A stretch of 64,000 nucleotides of DNA, taken from the NCBI RefSeq assembly GCF_900106975.1, contig NZ_FNNU01000002.1, forward strand, positions 868,001 through 932,000, given 5' to 3'. The translations under genes were made by a program, and so were the position numbers. Below the pieces are notes generated by a model. That model had not been told where the DNA came from and did not search any database. It saw nothing but the letters and a program-made list of their open reading frames with translations. Below are positions 63,016 through 64,000 of the stretch, one piece after another. The stretch is from Pseudomonas kuykendallii. GTDB taxonomy: Bacteria; Pseudomonadota; Gammaproteobacteria; Pseudomonadales; Pseudomonadaceae. The first letter of the stretch is position 1; the number at the start of each line of letters is the position of its first letter.

Positions 63016-63510
63016 TCACTTCTTGTGAATGTGCTTGGGCAGCCGCACCACCTGGCTGTCCGAGTAGATGTCGTGCCAGCTGCGCTTGCGCTTGTCCCAG
63101 AGGATCCACAGGTAGCCGAGCCCGCCGAGCAGCCAGGAGCCGATGGCGATCACGAAGCGCAGCAGGGCCTGCCACAGGCTGACCGCCGAGCCGTCCGCGT
63201 TCTGGATGCGGAGCCCCCAGACCTGCATGCCGAGCGTCTGTCCCGAGTGGGTCCAGAACTTGGCGAAGAAACCGAACAGCGCGAACAGCAGCAGCGTCGA
63301 CAGCAGCGGGTCGCCGTCCAGCGCACCGGAGTCGGTGAGGCGCTTGGTCTCGTCGACGCCGTAGATGCCCATCAGCGCCAGCTTGTAGGCGAAGGCAACG
63401 ACGATCAGCAGTGCGACGCAGAGCAGGAAATCGTAGAACAGCGCGGCAAGGCGACGGCCAAGACCGGCGGGAGGAAACTCGCCTTGCGGACGAAGCAGGT
63501 GTTTCGGCAT
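63016..63510 (-). CDS. RDD family membrane protein
   Basis: A 164-residue membrane protein of the RDD family. It contains LGRRLAALFYDFLL with the Arg-Asp-type region (here R..YD), TLGMQVWGLRI and RKRSWHDIYSDSQVV, with three membrane helices. Transport or osmotic functions have been proposed for some members; none is assigned here. It converges with lptG with a 9-bp gap. Confidence 0.88.
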   Translation of the reverse strand: MPKHLLRPQGEFPPAGLGRRLAALFYDFLLCVALLIVVAFAYKLALMGIYGVDETKRLTDSGALDGDPLLSTLLLFALFGFFAKFWTHSGQTLGMQVWGLRIQNADGSAVSLWQALLRFVIAIGSWLLGGLGYLWILWDKRKRSWHDIYSDSQVVRLPKHIHKK

Positions 63511-63559
63511 ATGGAAGGGCTCGCTGGATAAAGCGCCATTCTAGTGAATGGCGCGCACA

Positions 63560-63593
63560 AAAAAGCCCCTGATGTCACCATCAGGGGCTTTTT
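63560..63593 (-). terminator. Terminator of the cold-shock gene
   Basis: A 15-bp stem (AAAAAGCCCCTGATG paired with CATCAGGGGCTTTTT) with loop TCAC at 63575-63578. On the minus strand the T-rich arm ends the cold-shock transcript. It is 13 bp after its stop codon and before the RDD gene. Confidence 0.93.
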
Positions 63594-63606
63594 CTTGCGA
63601 AGGCGA

Positions 63607-63819
63607 TTAGGCCAGGATTTGAACCTGGTCAGCTTGCATGCCTTTCTGGCCTTGGACGGCCACGAAGCTAACTTTCTGGCCTTCTTTCAGGCTCTTGAAG
63701 CCGTTACCTTCGATTGCACGGAAGTGAACGAACAGATCCGGGCCGCTTTCGGGAGTGATGAAGCCGAAGCCCTTCTCGTCGTTGAACCACTTAACGGTGC
63801 CGTTTTGACGATTCGACAT
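63607..63819 (-). CDS. Cold-shock domain protein (CspA family)
   Basis: A 70-residue single cold-shock domain. The RNA-binding motifs RNP1 KGFGFI and RNP2 LFVHF are present, and the C-terminus reads [13 protein letters not shown]. It resembles Pseudomonas CapB/CspA-type RNA chaperones. AAGGAAATAAGAC precedes the ATG. About 180 bp of upstream leader remain in the window, long enough for the structured 5' UTR that many csp genes use for regulation. Confidence 0.93.
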   Translation of the reverse strand: MSNRQNGTVKWFNDEKGFGFITPESGPDLFVHFRAIEGNGFKSLKEGQKVSFVAVQGQKGMQADQVQILA

Positions 63820-64000
63820 GTCTTATTTCCTTGAAACTAGAGTTGATGGCAGCCTCTACGACAATAGAGGGCTGGAACTGGTTGCAAAGAGTAAGAGAAG
63901 TCGAGCGGGATGTAGCGGATCTTAGGATCTACTGCACCAGGTCACGATTCAACAGCGACCCATGCAAACACAGTGGGCACACTCTACGCTAACTCCCGGG
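63820..64000 (-). other. Upstream leader of the cold-shock gene, cut by the window edge
   Basis: No ORF is seen. TTGCAA followed after 15 bases by TATTGT on the minus strand is a poorly spaced promoter candidate. The leader cannot be judged because it is truncated. Confidence 0.4.

Overview
This 64-kb window is GC-rich bacterial chromosome that reads as Pseudomonas, probably in or near the P. aeruginosa / P. nitroreducens / P. citronellolis group. The evidence is the family content: two small DUF3509-like proteins, a DUF1302/DUF1329 pair, an aapJQMP transporter, a pepA-holC-hyp-valS block beside lptFG, and opgD. This is inferred from remembered gene families, because no search was run. No rRNA, tRNA, CRISPR array, prophage or complete insertion sequence was seen. 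Nearly all genes are ordinary chromosomal housekeeping or accessory loci.

Layout. 0.3-6.3 kb: an outer-membrane DUF1302 protein, a periplasmic DUF1329 protein and a MalT-type LuxR regulator. 6.3-12 kb: a SirB1-like protein, the LexA-controlled yebG, a psiE-like gene, two DUF3509 paralogues flanking that pair, and a SWIM/SNF2 helicase. 12-16.6 kb: an AraC regulator divergent from an EamA exporter, with a decayed chemotaxis-gene remnant and two matching operator-like repeats between them, then ynfA, an SDR and yaaA. 17-23.8 kb: PIN-PhoH, moaCDE, two membrane proteins, rhlB and a cNMP-binding diguanylate cyclase. 24-30 kb: a carboxylesterase, the aapJQMP operon and a GlxA-type regulator. 30-42 kb: a SnoaL-like protein, RNase T2, a REP/BIME array, an MFS carrier overlapping a GIY-YIG gene, GST, glutaredoxin, yejK, a P-loop kinase, a HAD phosphatase, yjeH with a divergent Lrp-type regulator, and a type-2 argC. 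40.6-51 kb: sbcD and sbcC, opgD, an ABC exporter, an isochorismatase-fold protein and rlmF. 51-64 kb: an SLC13-type carrier with TrkA_C domains, a small winged-helix protein, the valS/holC/pepA block, a PepSY protein, an EamA exporter, lptF-lptG, an RDD protein and a cold-shock protein.

Functional themes are molybdopterin synthesis (moaC, moaD, moaE), acidic/neutral amino-acid import (aap), envelope assembly (lptFG for LPS export, opgD for periplasmic glucans), DNA and RNA maintenance (sbcCD, yebG, rhlB, rlmF, holC, yejK) and small-molecule efflux (EamA, YjeH, MFS, ABC).

The least ordinary signals are non-coding. GTAG-headed palindromes of the REP type lie only between about 31.6 and 51.3 kb. 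They include a tandem array with a 110-bp period in which the central dinucleotide of each palindrome depends on its orientation, and a cluster that separates sbcD from sbcC. I found no convincing new multi-gene system. The best leads are the REP architecture, the AraC/EamA operator pair, the frameshifted CheB/receiver relic and an isochorismatase-fold protein without its catalytic cysteine.
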